NCBI GenBank assembly: GCA_934869045.1
Contig: CAKXAF010000111.1
Location: 996-8,281, forward strand
Reading direction: 5' to 3'
Source: an uncultured Nitrososphaerota archaeon
Lineage (GTDB): Bacteria > Bacillota > Clostridia > Oscillospirales > Ruminococcaceae
Length of the DNA: 7,286 nt
Under the pieces are notes generated by a model that did not search any database, was not told the origin of the DNA, and worked only from the letters and a program-made list of their open reading frames with translations. Both the position numbers and the translations under genes were made by a program. Positions 1 to 6,466 of the stretch are shown here, piece by piece. How positions within the stretch are numbered: the stretch's first letter is position 1; every line of letters begins with the position of its first letter.

Positions 1-1400
1 CCGTTCAGAGTGCCACCGGACAGGGTGGAAATCCCATCGTGAAGGGAGCGTTTTCGCCGGCCGCACCATCCGGCTTCAGCTGATACCGGGATTAGCCGGA
101 TATGTTCCGGGAGTGTGTGCCAGGTTGTCGGCATGAATCCGAAGGCTTCCAGCTCCGCTGCCCCTTGTCCCAGAGCGCGAATATTGGCCTCCTGATCCCA
201 GGGGCAGGGCATAACATCGAACCCTTTGGACATAAAATGTTCGGTCGAAGGAAGCTTGCTGTCCTGAATGGAATACTGCCAGTCGGCGATGACGATCCGG
301 CGGTCCAAACTGTCAAGAATCTCGTGGGTCCTCTGGTCGGGACGGGAAACGGCGATGATGGGACTGGGCCAGGCAGTGGAATCCAGAAGCATATCCCCCC
401 ACATGATGGGCCGCCGCCCCATCTTCGCAAGTTCCTCTGCAAGGCCATTGAGATATTCCAGAAGCAGCCGGCGGGAATCGCCTTCGCGGCAGCGGTCGCA
501 GGTGGCGAAGGAATAGGCTTCGTCACAGCCGATGTGGAAAAATCCGCCTTCACCGAACAGCTCGATCAGCTCGCTGCGGATCGCCCGAAGAAGCTCCAGA
601 GTTTCCGGATTGCTGAGGCACCAGGTCCAGCCGTCGGGTTCAAAAAGAGTGGCCAGACGGGGGTTCTGATCCAGCACCACGTGGCGGCCGTAGCTGCTGC
701 GGGAGGCGCTGGCGTGCCCCAGGTGGTTGAACATGGGGATGGGTTCCATACCCATGCTTCTGGCATCGGCCAAGATGGGACGGATCTGGTCCTTGGTATA
801 TGCGGCGGGCCAGCTCAATTCCGCCATGCAGTCATATCGCAGCATACCCCAGAATTCAAGAATCACATGGCTGAACTTGAGCAGACCGGCCAGGCGGACG
901 ACCTTATGCAGGAAGGGCAGGGTCGTCTCCGGGAAGACGCACAGATGGAGGCAGCGGAAGCCGACTGCCGGATGATCCAGGATGGAAACGCCGGGAATGG
1001 CAAGAGCCTCCTGCCCAGGATGGAGATTTTGGGCGCGGATCAGCTGGAGAAGGGTAAAGAATCCCCGAAGCATGCCATTTTGATCCTTCGCGGAAACAGC
1101 GGCTCCGGCCTCCGTTACGGAAAGGGAATATTCTTCTCCGGCGGGAAGCTCCGGCACTTCAGGGGTAGATTTTCCCGCGGCGACGGTCAACTGGAACGGA
1201 CCCAGAGCATCGCCTTCCCTGACGCGGAGACTGCTTCCGTTCATGGAAAAATTGTGCCAGAGTTCCGCCAGAAGCGCCTCTGTGCGGGCGTCGAGAGAGG
1301 CTCCCGTCCGGCAGAACACCTCCGCGCCGAAGGAGAAGGCGGCGTCGGTCCAGTCAATTCTGGCAGGCAGGGGCAGAAGTGCGTCTTCATTGGGCTTCAT
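1..1400 (-). CDS. GH20 beta-N-acetylhexosaminidase, HexD-like, 3' end beyond window
   Basis: This would release terminal beta-linked GlcNAc or GalNAc by substrate-assisted retaining catalysis. I translated it by hand from the ATG at 1400; it stays open for 466 residues to the left edge. Residues about 1-125 look like the alpha/beta domain that precedes GH20 barrels, ending in GMLRGFFTLLQL (109-120). The barrel begins near residue 147. Family landmarks are FNHLGHAS (224-231), HIGCDEAY (289-296) with the catalytic Asp293-Glu294 pair, MWGDM (333-337) and ADWQYS (372-377), which holds a likely subsite Trp374. The start has AAAGGAAG seven bases upstream and follows the GH89-like stop by 15 bases, so the two are probably co-translated. 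No signal peptide is visible, suggesting a cytoplasmic enzyme. The C-terminus is missing only because the window ends. GH20 membership is firm; the HexD-like subtype and preferred sugar are inferred. Confidence 0.9.
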   Translation of the reverse strand, partial: MKPNEDALLPLPARIDWTDAAFSFGAEVFCRTGASLDARTEALLAELWHNFSMNGSSLRVREGDALGPFQLTVAAGKSTPEVPELPAGEEYSLSVTEAGAAVSAKDQNGMLRGFFTLLQLIRAQNLHPGQEALAIPGVSILDHPAVGFRCLHLCVFPETTLPFLHKVVRLAGLLKFSHVILEFWGMLRYDCMAELSWPAAYTKDQIRPILADARSMGMEPIPMFNHLGHASASRSSYGRHVVLDQNPRLATLFEPDGWTWCLSNPETLELLRAIRSELIELFGEGGFFHIGCDEAYSFATCDRCREGDSRRLLLEYLNGLAEELAKMGRRPIMWGDMLLDSTAWPSPIIAVSRPDQRTHEILDSLDRRIVIADWQYSIQDSKLPSTEHFMSKGFDVMPCPWDQEANIRALGQGAAELEAFGFMPTTWHTLPEHIRLIPVSAEAGWCGRRKRSLHDGISTLSGGTLN

Positions 1401-1415
1401 GCAAAAACTTCCTTT

Positions 1416-3722
1416 CTAAAATAGAATGTGCAGCCGTCCGGCCGCTTTGGCCAGCACTTCATCCGGCGCGGCAGGCTGCCCGGGCTGCATCTCCGCCAGA
1501 GGAGTGTCGAAAAAATGATCGGCAAACTTCGCTCCAGCCTGGCTGGGGTCGGCCTTCTCCCGGGCTTCCCGCGGCAGGCAGGCCCAGTCCAGCGCAGCCC
1601 GGCATTCCTGGGGGAACAGGAACCGCACGGGCTCGTAAGCGTATTGGCGGCAATAACCGTTTACAAGGTTGTGCTTCAACGTCCGCTCAAAATCCGGATT
1701 GACCGGGCAGACCGCAGCAAGCTCCCGGAGGGTTTGATACATGGAGTAATCCTCGTGGAGGCTGAGAATATCCGCCAGGCTTTCCAAAAGGTTCAGGAAC
1801 CGTCCGGCCAGAGCAATTCGGGATTCCGGTGAGGAGTCTGAGGCGGCCAGAACAGAAATCTGCATCAGGGCAAGGTTCAGGAACCGTCCGGCGACGGTGC
1901 GGGCCAAATCCACGGCGTCCCGGCGGACAAAGGGATTCTCCCAGGCGGCTGCGGGGAGGGCAGAGAGATTGCGGAGAACAGTCACGCCGTTTTCCAGCAG
2001 GGGCAGAGAGCGATCCAACTGATAGCGGAAATGGGCCTGGATGTGATCGTCTTGAATCGTAAAGGGAAACATATGGAGAATGTCCGGCCACATTTCCCGG
2101 TGAACCGGCCAGTTCGGGATGTATTTTTCCCAATCGGGGTCGCCTTTCTGCCGGTGGGAGTAGCCCCCCCAGTCCCCCAGCTTGATGATGGGAAGGGCAG
2201 TCTGCCAGGTGTCGTTCAGCATTCCGGCCAGGTCGCCGTACCGGCGGGAGCAGAACCGCTCCAGAAGCTGTTCCACCGTCATGGACAGGGGAGACCAGGC
2301 ATTTTCCGTCAGGTATTCCAGAATGAGAGGATCGCTGTGGGAAAGCTCCGGCCACAGGATCATACCCTTGCAGAAGGGGTCCCCCGCAGCCACGGCCAGC
2401 CGCTGGTTTGAGCGGTCATAGGGACCACGGAGACTGCTTTCCGCCTCATAGGCGTGGAACAGGCCGAAGATCCAGGGGAATTTTCCCACGATGCCCCAGT
2501 TCAGGAATCCCTCGTTGGGGTCGTCGACCTCGGATGTATAATCCAGGATGAGGGTGCGGTCCGGGTCCAGTTCCTTGATCAGCTGCTGGACCTCCTCGGA
2601 CTTCCACCAGCCGATAAAGTCCCAGCTGGCCACCATCAGCTTGGAGTTGGGGTAGTGCTCCCGGAGATTCTGAGCGATTTTCCGGTAGGCGAAGAGCTTT
2701 AGCCGCAGGTTGGCATCCCGTTCCTCATACATATTGCGTTCGGCCATACCGATGGTGTGGAAGATCCCGGCGTTGGGGTTGAATTCCCGGACAAAACCGT
2801 CGGTGAGCTTTTGGTAGTTCTCCATGTTGCGCTGAATGCGGATATCCCAGACCAGGCCGGTATCCTGGCGATAGCCGGAGCTGGACTGGTCCAGAAGGTC
2901 TGGCCTTTCCTGCTCCAGGAAGGCCCGTGGGGTGCGGCTGTACCAGTGGGTCATGGTGCCGCAGTCCTCCAGATGGATGAGGTCCCGGTCAGTAGCGTAG
3001 GCCAGGAGCTTTTGACGCAGGACGCCGCGGTATTCCAGAGGCCAGAACAGGCTGCGGTCGTCGAAGCCCTCATCCATGGCTTCCGGGAGTTTCCCCACAG
3101 GGGAGGGGTAGGGGACAGTGTCCGGGAAGGTCCGCTGCCAGAGATCATCCATACCGATGCGGAGCATGAACATGTTCAGCCGCTTTTTGAGCATCCAGTC
3201 AATCTCACGCTGCCAGTCCGCCAAGGACCAATGTTCGGCCTGGAAGCGCTTAAGCCCCCTGTGAGCGAAGTAGCGCAGCCCGCGGTACTGGAACCGGGGA
3301 CTTTCGGAGAGATCCAGCCCCTCCATGGGGACGGAGTCCGCTGCCGGGATCACGTCGCCGTCCCAGAAATAGTGGCAGCCAGCCTGGCGTTCAAAAAAGT
3401 CATAGACGGCGTAAAGGGTGGAGCGGCCCCGCCCGCCGGCCAGCAGGAGGATCTTCCGCTCGCCGGTTTCGCAGGAGCGGATACAGTAATCGTCGGTGCC
3501 GTAGCGGATGTGAAGACTGCTGATGGCCCCCTCCAACATGGCGTACATAGTGAAATCGTTGACCGCATCGGAGCCGATGACCACCAAGTCAGAGCGGCCG
3601 TCGTCGATATCAGAAACCGGTAGGCGGACGCCGGTCACCTTTTCGTAAAGCTCCTGAAAGGCCTCCGCGGCCTTGGCATAAGCGGGTTCTCCCTGAGCGG
3701 GTTTCAGAATCAGTCGGTCCAT
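1416..3722 (-). CDS. GH89-like alpha-N-acetylglucosaminidase (NAGLU family)
   Basis: This is probably a retaining exo-hydrolase of alpha-linked GlcNAc, as in GlcNAc-alpha-1,4-Gal mucin caps or heparan-type chains. Its 768 residues match the usual size of the family. The N-terminal alpha/beta domain (about 1-130) has GGRGRSTLYAVYDFFE at 96-111. The barrel starts near 147 and carries DWQREIDWM (169-177), close to the family's W.REIDWM signature. Further matches are ASWDF..WW (365-373), GKFPWIFGLFHAY (413-425) and WPELSHSDPLILEYLTENAW (457-476), which parallels the family's PEG-QNPVVYEL--ENAW stretch. Glu459 and Glu328 (in GMAERNM) are the likely catalytic pair by position. The C-terminal half is helical and begins with the RRYG motif (493-496). 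The NCT-SYS signature near the barrel start is not recognisable, so this is a divergent member. AGGAGG eight bases upstream supports the ATG at 3722. There is no signal peptide. Family-level call is good; substrate is inferred. Confidence 0.72.
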   Translation of the reverse strand: MDRLILKPAQGEPAYAKAAEAFQELYEKVTGVRLPVSDIDDGRSDLVVIGSDAVNDFTMYAMLEGAISSLHIRYGTDDYCIRSCETGERKILLLAGGRGRSTLYAVYDFFERQAGCHYFWDGDVIPAADSVPMEGLDLSESPRFQYRGLRYFAHRGLKRFQAEHWSLADWQREIDWMLKKRLNMFMLRIGMDDLWQRTFPDTVPYPSPVGKLPEAMDEGFDDRSLFWPLEYRGVLRQKLLAYATDRDLIHLEDCGTMTHWYSRTPRAFLEQERPDLLDQSSSGYRQDTGLVWDIRIQRNMENYQKLTDGFVREFNPNAGIFHTIGMAERNMYEERDANLRLKLFAYRKIAQNLREHYPNSKLMVASWDFIGWWKSEEVQQLIKELDPDRTLILDYTSEVDDPNEGFLNWGIVGKFPWIFGLFHAYEAESSLRGPYDRSNQRLAVAAGDPFCKGMILWPELSHSDPLILEYLTENAWSPLSMTVEQLLERFCSRRYGDLAGMLNDTWQTALPIIKLGDWGGYSHRQKGDPDWEKYIPNWPVHREMWPDILHMFPFTIQDDHIQAHFRYQLDRSLPLLENGVTVLRNLSALPAAAWENPFVRRDAVDLARTVAGRFLNLALMQISVLAASDSSPESRIALAGRFLNLLESLADILSLHEDYSMYQTLRELAAVCPVNPDFERTLKHNLVNGYCRQYAYEPVRFLFPQECRAALDWACLPREAREKADPSQAGAKFADHFFDTPLAEMQPGQPAAPDEVLAKAAGRLHILF

Positions 3723-3730
3723 TTCAGTTT

Positions 3731-3736
3731 CCTCCT
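3731..3736 (-). promoter_or_regulatory. Strong ribosome binding site of the GH89-like gene
   Basis: The minus strand reads AGGAGG here, eight bases before the ATG at 3722. It is the closest match to the consensus in the window and lies four bases downstream of the intercistronic hairpin, so folding of that hairpin could influence ribosome access or protect the 5' end of a processed message. Confidence 0.8.
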
Positions 3737-3740
3737 AAGG

Positions 3741-3768
3741 CTTTCCGACGCAGAGAGGCGTCAGAAAG
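3741..3768 (-). other. Intercistronic hairpin between oxidoreductase and GH89-like genes
   Basis: The arms 3741-3751 and 3758-3768 are inverted repeats of 11 bases. On the minus-strand RNA they pair completely, with one G-U wobble, around a six-base CUCUCU loop. The hairpin sits in the only gap longer than 50 bases between complete genes, 22 bases after the oxidoreductase stop and just before the AGGAGG of the next gene. No T-run follows on either strand, so it does not look like a classical intrinsic terminator. A processing, stabilising or attenuating element is more likely, but that is inference. Confidence 0.55.
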
Positions 3769-3790
3769 CACGGAACGTCATATATGCGGG

Positions 3791-4867
3791 TTACAGCGAA
3801 ACAGGTTCGCCCTTTTGAATGCTGTCGTAACAGGCGTTCATGGCTTCGATGGTCTTTTTGTGCCACCGCAGATTGATCTGAGGCGTTTTCCCGCTGCGGA
3901 TGCAGCCGACGAATTCGTCAACCAGACCGACCCACTCGTCAAAGTAGGTGTAGCGCACGGTGTAGCGTTCGTCGGGCATGCCGCTGTGATAGACGTTGGG
4001 GCCGAAGCAGTCGGCCAGGAGGGAGCCCTTTTCGCCGTTGATTACCAGGTTGACCTCCATGCGCTTGGGGTAGATCTCCCAGCCGGGCCCGGGGGCGGGA
4101 AGCCGGTTTTCCAGCCGGGACCAGGACGGGTCCAGGGAGAAAACCACGCCGTTTTTCATCCGGCCGGTGACGGTGAGCATATCCTCTTCCACGATATCCT
4201 TGCGGATATTGGGAGCAACCTCTGCGAAAATGGTGTCAAATTCGCTGCCGGTGACGGTGCGGATCATATCGAAGATGTGGGGGTGGTCGCAAAGCGCGCC
4301 GCCGCGGAATCGGCTGTCGCCTTCCCGGAGCGGGATGCGTTTGCCGTAGCTTTTTTCCGGCATTCCCTGCCATGGGAAGGAAAAGACAGGCGAAAGGGTG
4401 ATGTTGGTGGCCTGGAAGGAGCGTATTTCCCCAATGCTTCCGGCAGCCAGAAGCTCCTTGACCCGGTTGACTACGGGATTGTAATGAAGCTCCAGCTCGA
4501 CCTGACAGACGACGTTGGCCTTCTCCGTCAGCTCGATCATGCGGTCGTATTCCGCCATGTCGAAGGTGGGGATTTTCATCGAGAGGATGTGGATCCCCCT
4601 TTGGGCGCAGAGCTCCATCTGCCGGTAGTGTTCGCTGTTGGCCGAGGCGATAACCACGGCCTCGATTTCCGGATGGGCGTCCAGCATCTCCTCGTCGCTG
4701 TTGTAGCAGGGGATTCCCTGGACGCTGTTCAGGAACCGCTCCCGTGCGTCCGGGTCGGAGGCAGAAACTGCCACCCATTCCAGCTTGGGGTTTTCCTTCA
4801 GGGTCTGGTAATATTTCCGGGTGTGGCCATGGGTCATGGTCATCATGGCAATTTTTACAGGTTTCAT
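3791..4867 (-). CDS. Gfo/Idh/MocA-family NAD(P)-dependent oxidoreductase
   Basis: Members of this family oxidise or reduce sugars, inositols and related polyols; some are redox-assisted glycosidases (GH109). The 358 residues have the normal two-domain layout. The Rossmann half spans about 1-122, with DAHPEIEAVVIASANSEHY (63-81) covering the usual beta-strand and nucleotide contact region. The C-terminal substrate domain starts at ELELHYNPVVNRVKELLAAG (124-143). DHPHIFD (194-200) supplies the expected Asp194, His197 and Asp200 pattern of the active site. Two motifs are atypical: the glycine-rich loop is MTMTHGHT (9-16) rather than GxGxxG, and the usual EKP catalytic-lysine motif appears as MKIP (97-100), retaining Lys98 and Pro100. 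The start lies four bases after the stop of the preceding gene, with GGAGG nine bases upstream inside that gene's end, so translational coupling is likely. The protein is cytoplasmic. Substrate is unknown. Confidence 0.88.
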   Translation of the reverse strand: MKPVKIAMMTMTHGHTRKYYQTLKENPKLEWVAVSASDPDARERFLNSVQGIPCYNSDEEMLDAHPEIEAVVIASANSEHYRQMELCAQRGIHILSMKIPTFDMAEYDRMIELTEKANVVCQVELELHYNPVVNRVKELLAAGSIGEIRSFQATNITLSPVFSFPWQGMPEKSYGKRIPLREGDSRFRGGALCDHPHIFDMIRTVTGSEFDTIFAEVAPNIRKDIVEEDMLTVTGRMKNGVVFSLDPSWSRLENRLPAPGPGWEIYPKRMEVNLVINGEKGSLLADCFGPNVYHSGMPDERYTVRYTYFDEWVGLVDEFVGCIRSGKTPQINLRWHKKTIEAMNACYDSIQKGEPVSL

Positions 4868-4871
4868 TCCA

Positions 4872-5624
4872 TCAGCCCTCCACGATCATTTTCCGGCCGG
4901 TTTCTGCGGATTCCAGCGCCAGCGCCGTCAGCTTTTGAAGGCGGGCGTCCTGCCGGGACATCTCCTCAGCGGCGGCGGGGTTCCGGAGGGCCTCCAGGGC
5001 GCACCGTACCAGGGCCGTATCCGGGGGTGTCAGGCCGTAAAGCTCAAAATCCGTATCAGTGAAAGCGTCCGGCTCCTTCTGCCCGGCGAAAACGTAAACA
5101 GAATTTTGCTGGATCTGGGTGTCTACGACCTTGTCCAGCGCCACGCCCTTGGAGGCGATGATCTCATGCTTGTCAAGAATCTGCGCGCCGGGGGCCAGGG
5201 TCGCCGCGGTTTCCACGGTGCAGACCACGCCGCATCGGAGCCGGGCCACGGTGTTGGCGGCCGGGCCGCTGCTCACCGTGTAAAGATATTCCACGGGAGA
5301 ATCCAGAAGCCATTCCAGCAGGTCCAGCTCCCGGTAAAGGAGGAGGCGCAGATCCGTCCCGGCCTTCTCAATGCGGCAGACCCGCACCGAGCTGACGTCC
5401 TTCAGGGTGCCGTCGCGGACCATGCTTTTCAGCTCCGCGAACCGGCGCTCCTGCCGCCAGGGAAGGAGGGGAAAGCGCTTTCCGGACACAGCCAGGGCGG
5501 GGGAAAGGCGTCCTTCTCTGGGAAGGGGGTCCAGGCGGGCATCATCCGGTACGGGGACGCCGTACCGTTCCGCCAGATAGCGGAGGCCTTCCTCCGGGTT
5601 GGCGATTTTATGGATTGTGTTCAT
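4872..5624 (-). CDS. Rossmann-less Gfo/Idh/MocA-like protein, likely partner of the adjacent oxidoreductase
   Basis: I do not recognise this as a named family, but its arrangement resembles the C-terminal domain of Gfo/Idh/MocA enzymes. Numbered from the ATG at 5624 it has 250 residues. FAELKSMVRDGTLKDVSSVRV (62-82) parallels the start of that domain. ELDLLEWLL (99-107) parallels the HxxDLLRWLLG helix, but the His position is Arg98 while Asp101 stays. A C-terminal helix LTALALESAETGRKM (232-246) parallels the family's usual end. Only about 55 residues precede the domain, with no nucleotide-binding loop, so it probably cannot bind NAD by itself. Two ATGs compete: 5630 touches the AAAGGAA ribosome site, whereas 5624 is seven bases from it and is preferred. 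It starts 24 bases after the SIS gene and ends four bases before the complete oxidoreductase. A structural or regulatory subunit is my inference; a decayed oxidoreductase is the alternative. Confidence 0.72.
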   Translation of the reverse strand: MNTIHKIANPEEGLRYLAERYGVPVPDDARLDPLPREGRLSPALAVSGKRFPLLPWRQERRFAELKSMVRDGTLKDVSSVRVCRIEKAGTDLRLLLYRELDLLEWLLDSPVEYLYTVSSGPAANTVARLRCGVVCTVETAATLAPGAQILDKHEIIASKGVALDKVVDTQIQQNSVYVFAGQKEPDAFTDTDFELYGLTPPDTALVRCALEALRNPAAAEEMSRQDARLQKLTALALESAETGRKMIVEG

Positions 5625-5630
5625 AACCAT

Positions 5631-5637
5631 TTCCTTT
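5631..5637 (-). promoter_or_regulatory. Ribosome binding site deciding the start at 5624
   Basis: The minus strand reads AAAGGAA directly before ATGGTTATG. The first ATG (5630) has no spacer from this site, while the second (5624) has seven bases from AAGGA, a normal distance. This favours the shorter protein by two residues. Confidence 0.6.
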
Positions 5638-5648
5638 CTGCCGGAGGC

Positions 5649-6305
5649 TCACATCATCTTGACCCGAGGCCGGTATTTTGCCAGATTTTTTGCATTGTAT
5701 TCGTCGCCGCCCGGTTCATTGGCGCTCTTCCAGACCGGGGCTTCGATCCCCCGCCGGACGCATTCATGGACGGTTTCGATCTCCAGAAGGTGGGCGATGG
5801 TGAAGTCCACCACGTTGGACACCGGAGCGATGGGGGCGGAGATCCCGGGAACGCTGACCACGCAGTCGCCTACGGGGTTGTAGTCATCAATGCAGACGTC
5901 GGCCAGGTCAAAAAGATTCTTACCGGAGGGGTGACGGATGAAGTGGTCGGCGGGCATGGCCTCCTGCCAGTAAGAACTGGAGATGGCCACGATTTTTGCT
6001 CCGGCCTTTTTTGCCTCCAGGGCAGCGTCGATGGTTGCGGCATTGATGCCGATGTTGTGGAAGATCAGCAGGACGTCGCCGGGCTGCAAGCCGTAGTATT
6101 TCATGATGGCGCTGCCGTAGTTGACGCAGCGCTCCAGTTCCAGGTATTTCAGCGCCTGGTTGAAGACAGAGAGGCCAGTTTCCATAATGGGGTTGATGTT
6201 GCAGAGACCGCCCGCCCGAAAGAACATCTCGCCCATGACCAGAGTGGTGTGCCCGCCGCCGCCATAGACGTTGATAAGCCGGTCGTTTTCGATGGCGTCC
6301 GCCAT
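5649..6305 (-). CDS. SIS-domain phosphosugar-binding protein (UPF0309-like), body of a gene with an upstream stop
   Basis: SIS domains bind phosphorylated sugars, and proteins of this type are usually sugar-phosphate isomerases, deaminases or etherases. The 218 residues open with the SIS beta-strand and sugar-phosphate loop INVYGGGGHTTLVMGEMFFRAGG (11-33, key residues GGGGH at 15-19). The second SIS strand is GDVLLIFHNIGINAATIDAA (75-94), and AKIVAISSS (103-111) forms the third. HPSGKNLFDLADVCIDD (124-140) matches the family's SSGKKLYELADVVLDN region, and GDCVVSVPG (145-153) follows. The ATG at 6305 has no ribosome site and lacks the usual N-terminal helix of about 35 residues. That helix is encoded in the same frame upstream (6306-6407) but is broken by a TAA. 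The body itself is intact to its TGA. Whether a working protein is made is uncertain. In context it likely handles an amino-sugar phosphate released by the hydrolases. Confidence 0.85.
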   Translation of the reverse strand: MADAIENDRLINVYGGGGHTTLVMGEMFFRAGGLCNINPIMETGLSVFNQALKYLELERCVNYGSAIMKYYGLQPGDVLLIFHNIGINAATIDAALEAKKAGAKIVAISSSYWQEAMPADHFIRHPSGKNLFDLADVCIDDYNPVGDCVVSVPGISAPIAPVSNVVDFTIAHLLEIETVHECVRRGIEAPVWKSANEPGGDEYNAKNLAKYRPRVKMM

Positions 6306-6407
6306 GAGGGCCGCCGCGTTATGGATGTTTTCCGCCTGCTTTTAAAAGACCTCATAAATTTTGCTGACTGCGGTTTCCACATATCCGTAATCGTGCAGCT
6401 GTGCCAT
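6306..6407 (-). pseudogene. Severed 5' end of the SIS gene, in-frame TAA at codon 22
   Basis: An ATG at 6407 with AAAGGAG nine bases upstream opens a frame that is exactly in phase with the SIS body 34 codons later. It encodes MAQLHDYGYVETAVSKIYEVF and then TAA at 6344-6342. Reading past the stop gives KQAENIHNAAALMADAIEND, joining smoothly into the SIS domain. This resembles the N-terminal helix of SIS proteins of this type, which have a Q-E-I-AA-L-ADAI pattern. Because both sides share one frame, a single base substitution (for instance GAA or CAA to TAA) explains it better than an indel. It could be a real nonsense mutation, strain variation, or a consensus error in the sequence. Confidence 0.75.
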
Positions 6408-6416
6408 AATTGTATT

Positions 6417-6423
6417 CTCCTTT
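6417..6423 (-). promoter_or_regulatory. Ribosome binding site for the original SIS start at 6407
   Basis: The minus strand reads AAAGGAG, nine bases before the ATG at 6407. Its presence, and the absence of any such site before the ATG at 6305, shows that 6407 was the natural start of the SIS gene. Confidence 0.7.
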
Positions 6424-6439
6424 GTTGTATTTCTTTTTA

Positions 6440-6466
6440 AATATACGATATGTATTATTTTTGCAA
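6440..6466 (-). promoter_or_regulatory. Weak candidate internal promoter in an AT-rich gap
   Basis: The gap between the TIM-barrel gene and the SIS gene is strikingly AT-rich against a GC-rich background. On the minus strand TTGCAA (6461-6466) and TATATT (6440-6445) resemble -35 and -10 boxes, but their 15-base spacing is short and the -35 box overlaps the last codons of the upstream gene. AT-rich DNA gives such matches easily, so this is only a possibility. Confidence 0.2.

Noticed and set aside
1..60. Possible frameshift near the left edge of the GH20 gene
   Set aside because: The last residues look somewhat basic and another frame also reads plausibly, but that frame meets a TGA within the window while the main frame stays open. 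There is not enough sequence to support a break.
102..1424. 440-codon open frame on the plus strand
   Set aside because: It is antisense to the GH20 gene, whose catalytic and subsite motifs are unambiguous; the plus-strand product shows no recognisable domain.
2757..3623. 288-codon open frame on the plus strand
   Set aside because: It is antisense to the N-terminal half of the GH89-like gene; valine- and glycine-rich content is typical of a shadow frame.
3741..3768. Hairpin as an intrinsic terminator
   Set aside because: Neither side has a T-run, and a strong ribosome site follows at once, so read-through into the GH89-like gene is more likely.
3815..5062. 415-codon open frame on the plus strand
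   Set aside because: It mirrors the oxidoreductase gene and the end of its neighbour and has no protein family features of its own.
4821..6440. 539-codon open frame on the plus strand
   Set aside because: It runs antisense across three minus-strand genes with clear family motifs and ribosome sites. Its translation shows no recognisable domain, and GC-rich codon use on the other strand readily leaves such frames open.
6441..6455. Palindrome-like ATACATATCGTATAT as an operator
   Set aside because: The two halves mismatch at several central positions, and AT-rich DNA produces such partial symmetry by chance.
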